Notes under the pieces: generated by a model
What the model saw: the letters and a program-made list of their open reading frames with translations, nothing else
Database searches by the model: none
What the model was told of the DNA's origin: nothing
Translations under genes and position numbers: made by a program
Shown here: positions 5,303 through 6,221 of the stretch, one piece after another
How the letters are laid out: every line of letters begins with the position of its first letter
Position numbering within the stretch: position 1 is the first letter of the stretch
DNA from: an uncultured Bacillota bacterium
GTDB taxonomy: Bacteria > Bacillota > Clostridia > Christensenellales > UBA1242
NCBI GenBank assembly: GCA_945947685.1
Contig: CAMEYT010000024.1
Coordinates: 1-6,221 of the forward strand
DNA: 6,221 nucleotides
Reading direction: 5' to 3'

Positions 5303-5524
5303 ATGAAAAGATCAAATTTAGATTTAAATACAGTTAAGAATAATTTAAAAGAACTAAAGGGAACGTCCGTCGAGCTAGCTATAAATCGTGGTCGAAAAAG
5401 AATAGAAAAAGTTTCCGCTACAATTAAAGACATATATCCAAGCGTCTTTACAATAACAGCAAATGGTTCTTTACAAACATTTTCATATTTTGATATAATG
5501 TGTGGAAATGTGAAGATTTTATAA
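5303..5524 (+). CDS. veg: Veg family protein
   Basis: Veg is a small cytoplasmic protein conserved across Firmicutes. In B. subtilis it promotes biofilm formation, apparently by opposing the repressor SinR, and is abundantly expressed in growth. The 73-residue product is slightly shorter than the B. subtilis protein (86). It keeps the family pattern: a short helical start, GTSVELAINRGRKR (20-33), IYPSVFTI (44-51) and SYFDIMCG (61-68). The ATG has GAGGAGAG at 5291-5298 just upstream. It is transcribed divergently from the SipL-like gene, with 122 bases between the start codons. An opposing 90-codon frame covers the same bases but has no family resemblance. Whether the SinR link holds outside Bacillus is unknown. 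Confidence 0.92.
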   Translation: MKRSNLDLNTVKNNLKELKGTSVELAINRGRKRIEKVSATIKDIYPSVFTITANGSLQTFSYFDIMCGNVKIL

Positions 5525-5609
5525 TTCAAGCTCTTTTCTCATTTCATTCGGGGATTAATTTGTTAATTCAACCATGTTATTTCATAACCGCATCTTTGCC
5601 GCTTATTAA

Positions 5610-5676
5610 AAATACTTTTATTCAAATTTAATTGTAAAATAATTGGCTAATTTCAATACCCTAGCTAAAAGTATTT
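5610..5676. repeat. 11-bp inverted repeat in the veg-rpe gap, with a third partial copy
   Basis: AAATACTTTTA (5610-5620) and TAAAAGTATTT (5666-5676) are perfect inverted repeats 45 bases apart. TAAAAGTATT occurs again at 5721-5730, just beyond the terminator, so the left arm could pair with either right-hand copy. The second pairing would enclose the terminator hairpin. The arms are AT-rich and may simply extend 3'-end structure. The remainder of 5525-5686 shows no gene. Confidence 0.45.
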
Positions 5677-5686
5677 CATACACCAC

Positions 5687-5719
5687 AATAAAAAAAGTGC
5701 CCTAAGCACTTTTTTTATT
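5687..5719. terminator. Bidirectional intrinsic terminator between veg and rpe
   Basis: AATAAAAAAAGTGC (5687-5700) and GCACTTTTTTTATT (5706-5719) form a perfect 14-bp stem with loop CCTAA. The A-run and T-run flank a GTGC/GCAC base, so the hairpin terminates in both directions. It sits between the 3' ends of veg (plus) and rpe (minus), where a shared terminator for convergent genes is expected. It is 19 bases from the rpe stop but about 160 bases from the veg stop. Confidence 0.9.
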
Positions 5720-5737
5720 ATAAAAGTATTCGAAGTT

Positions 5738-6203
5738 TTATCTGAGAGCGGCAATAACTTCTGCTCGGTTGGCTGCTTTATAAACGCAACTTCCACTAAC
5801 TAAAATATCCACTCCCATTCCTGTTAGAAGTTTCGCATTTTCAAGGTTAACTCCTCCATCAACCTCTATCTTAAAGTTTAGTTGATTCTCTTTTCTAAAG
5901 GAATCAATTTCTCTAATTTTCGAAAGAGCATAATTCCCAAATTTCTGCCCAGAAGCACCAGGGGTAACCGACATAATGAGAATAACATCTACATCATAGC
6001 AGTAAGGCTTAATTTCCTTAAAAGTTGTTTCTGGTTTAAAGCTTATTCCCGCAAGACAGTTGCTGTTTTTTATCATCTTCAATGCGTTTACAAGCTCCTT
6101 TTTATCCTCAAAAGCTTCATAGTGAAGAGTAATAATATTCGCACCAGCATCAATGTATTTTTTGATATCATCTTTTGGCTGTTCGACCATTAAATGCACA
6201 TCA
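5738..6203 (-). CDS. rpe: Ribulose-phosphate 3-epimerase, partial (N-terminus missing)
   Basis: This enzyme interconverts D-ribulose 5-phosphate and D-xylulose 5-phosphate in the pentose phosphate pathway, in the cytoplasm. The visible 154 residues begin at DVHLMVEQP, the second metal-ligand region of the (beta/alpha)8 barrel. They continue with ITLHYEA, the LIMSVTPGASGQKF phosphate loop, IEVDGGVN (whose Asp is catalytic and metal-binding in the family) and the C-terminal phosphate-binding VSGSCVYKA. Family members are about 215-220 residues, so about 65 are missing. The loop normally reads MTVNPGFGGQ; here it is MSVTPGASGQ, so a related sugar-phosphate epimerase such as the allulose-6-phosphate type cannot be excluded. 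The frame appears to continue to a GTG at 6220, but the first six residues of that version are encoded by adapter sequence; the genomic part ends at 6203. It converges on veg across a shared terminator. Confidence 0.85.
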
Positions 6204-6221
6204 AGATCGGAAGAGCACACG
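6204..6221 (+). other. Illumina TruSeq adapter remnant (artefact)
   Basis: The last 18 bases, AGATCGGAAGAGCACACG, match the start of the standard Illumina TruSeq read-1 3' adapter exactly. They are not genomic. On the minus strand they supply a false GTG start and the peptide MCSSDL in front of the truncated epimerase; that peptide is a familiar sign of untrimmed adapter in predicted proteins. Confidence 0.96.

Noticed and set aside
5257..5529. A 90-codon minus-strand frame opposite veg.
   Set aside because: It covers the clear veg gene, has no family resemblance and no ribosome binding site.
5882..6193. A 103-codon plus-strand frame opposite the epimerase.
   Set aside because: It is antisense to a well-conserved enzyme and has no recognisable protein features.

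Overview
The window is AT-rich DNA from an endospore-forming member of the Firmicutes, most likely a clostridial or gut-type lineage. Five of the seven genes point this way: a SPOCS/LysM spore-coat morphogenesis protein (SipL-like), SpoIIR, SleB, YpeB and Veg. The piece looks like an assembled metagenomic or short-read contig, because its last 18 bases are an Illumina TruSeq adapter joined onto a truncated gene.

Layout. Positions 1-209 (minus) hold the N-terminus of a small exported or lipid-anchored protein that runs off the left edge. It has its own strong sigma-A-type promoter (357-385) and a leader of about 140 nt with two small hairpins. Positions 386-951 are non-coding. They contain an intrinsic terminator and a nearly perfect tandem duplication (period 200-201 bp) of a ~182 bp unit with a GC-rich, multiply palindromic core. 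The second copy ends in a 27-bp inverted repeat whose outer end overlaps the ypeB stop codon. Positions 952-3572 (minus) carry spoIIR-sleB-ypeB, tightly packed: spoIIR and sleB share an ATGA overlap, and the ypeB ribosome binding site overlaps the sleB stop codon. Upstream of spoIIR are a candidate forespore promoter and a hairpin that buries the spoIIR ribosome binding site. Positions 3663-5180 (minus) are the SipL-like gene, divergent from veg (5303-5524, plus). A bidirectional terminator (5687-5719) separates veg from a convergent ribulose-phosphate 3-epimerase gene (minus), which is cut by the adapter at 6204.

How the genes fit together. SipL-like protein would link the spore coat to SpoIVA on the forespore surface. 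SpoIIR is the forespore signal that activates sigma-E in the mother cell. SleB with its partner YpeB is laid down in the forespore and digests cortex on germination. The segment is therefore a compact sporulation-to-germination cluster, with a signal used early (SpoIIR) and a lysis module used only at germination (SleB/YpeB) apparently on one transcript.

The coding content is recognisable. The least explained sequence is the duplicated structured element at 553-952 and the leader hairpin of spoIIR.
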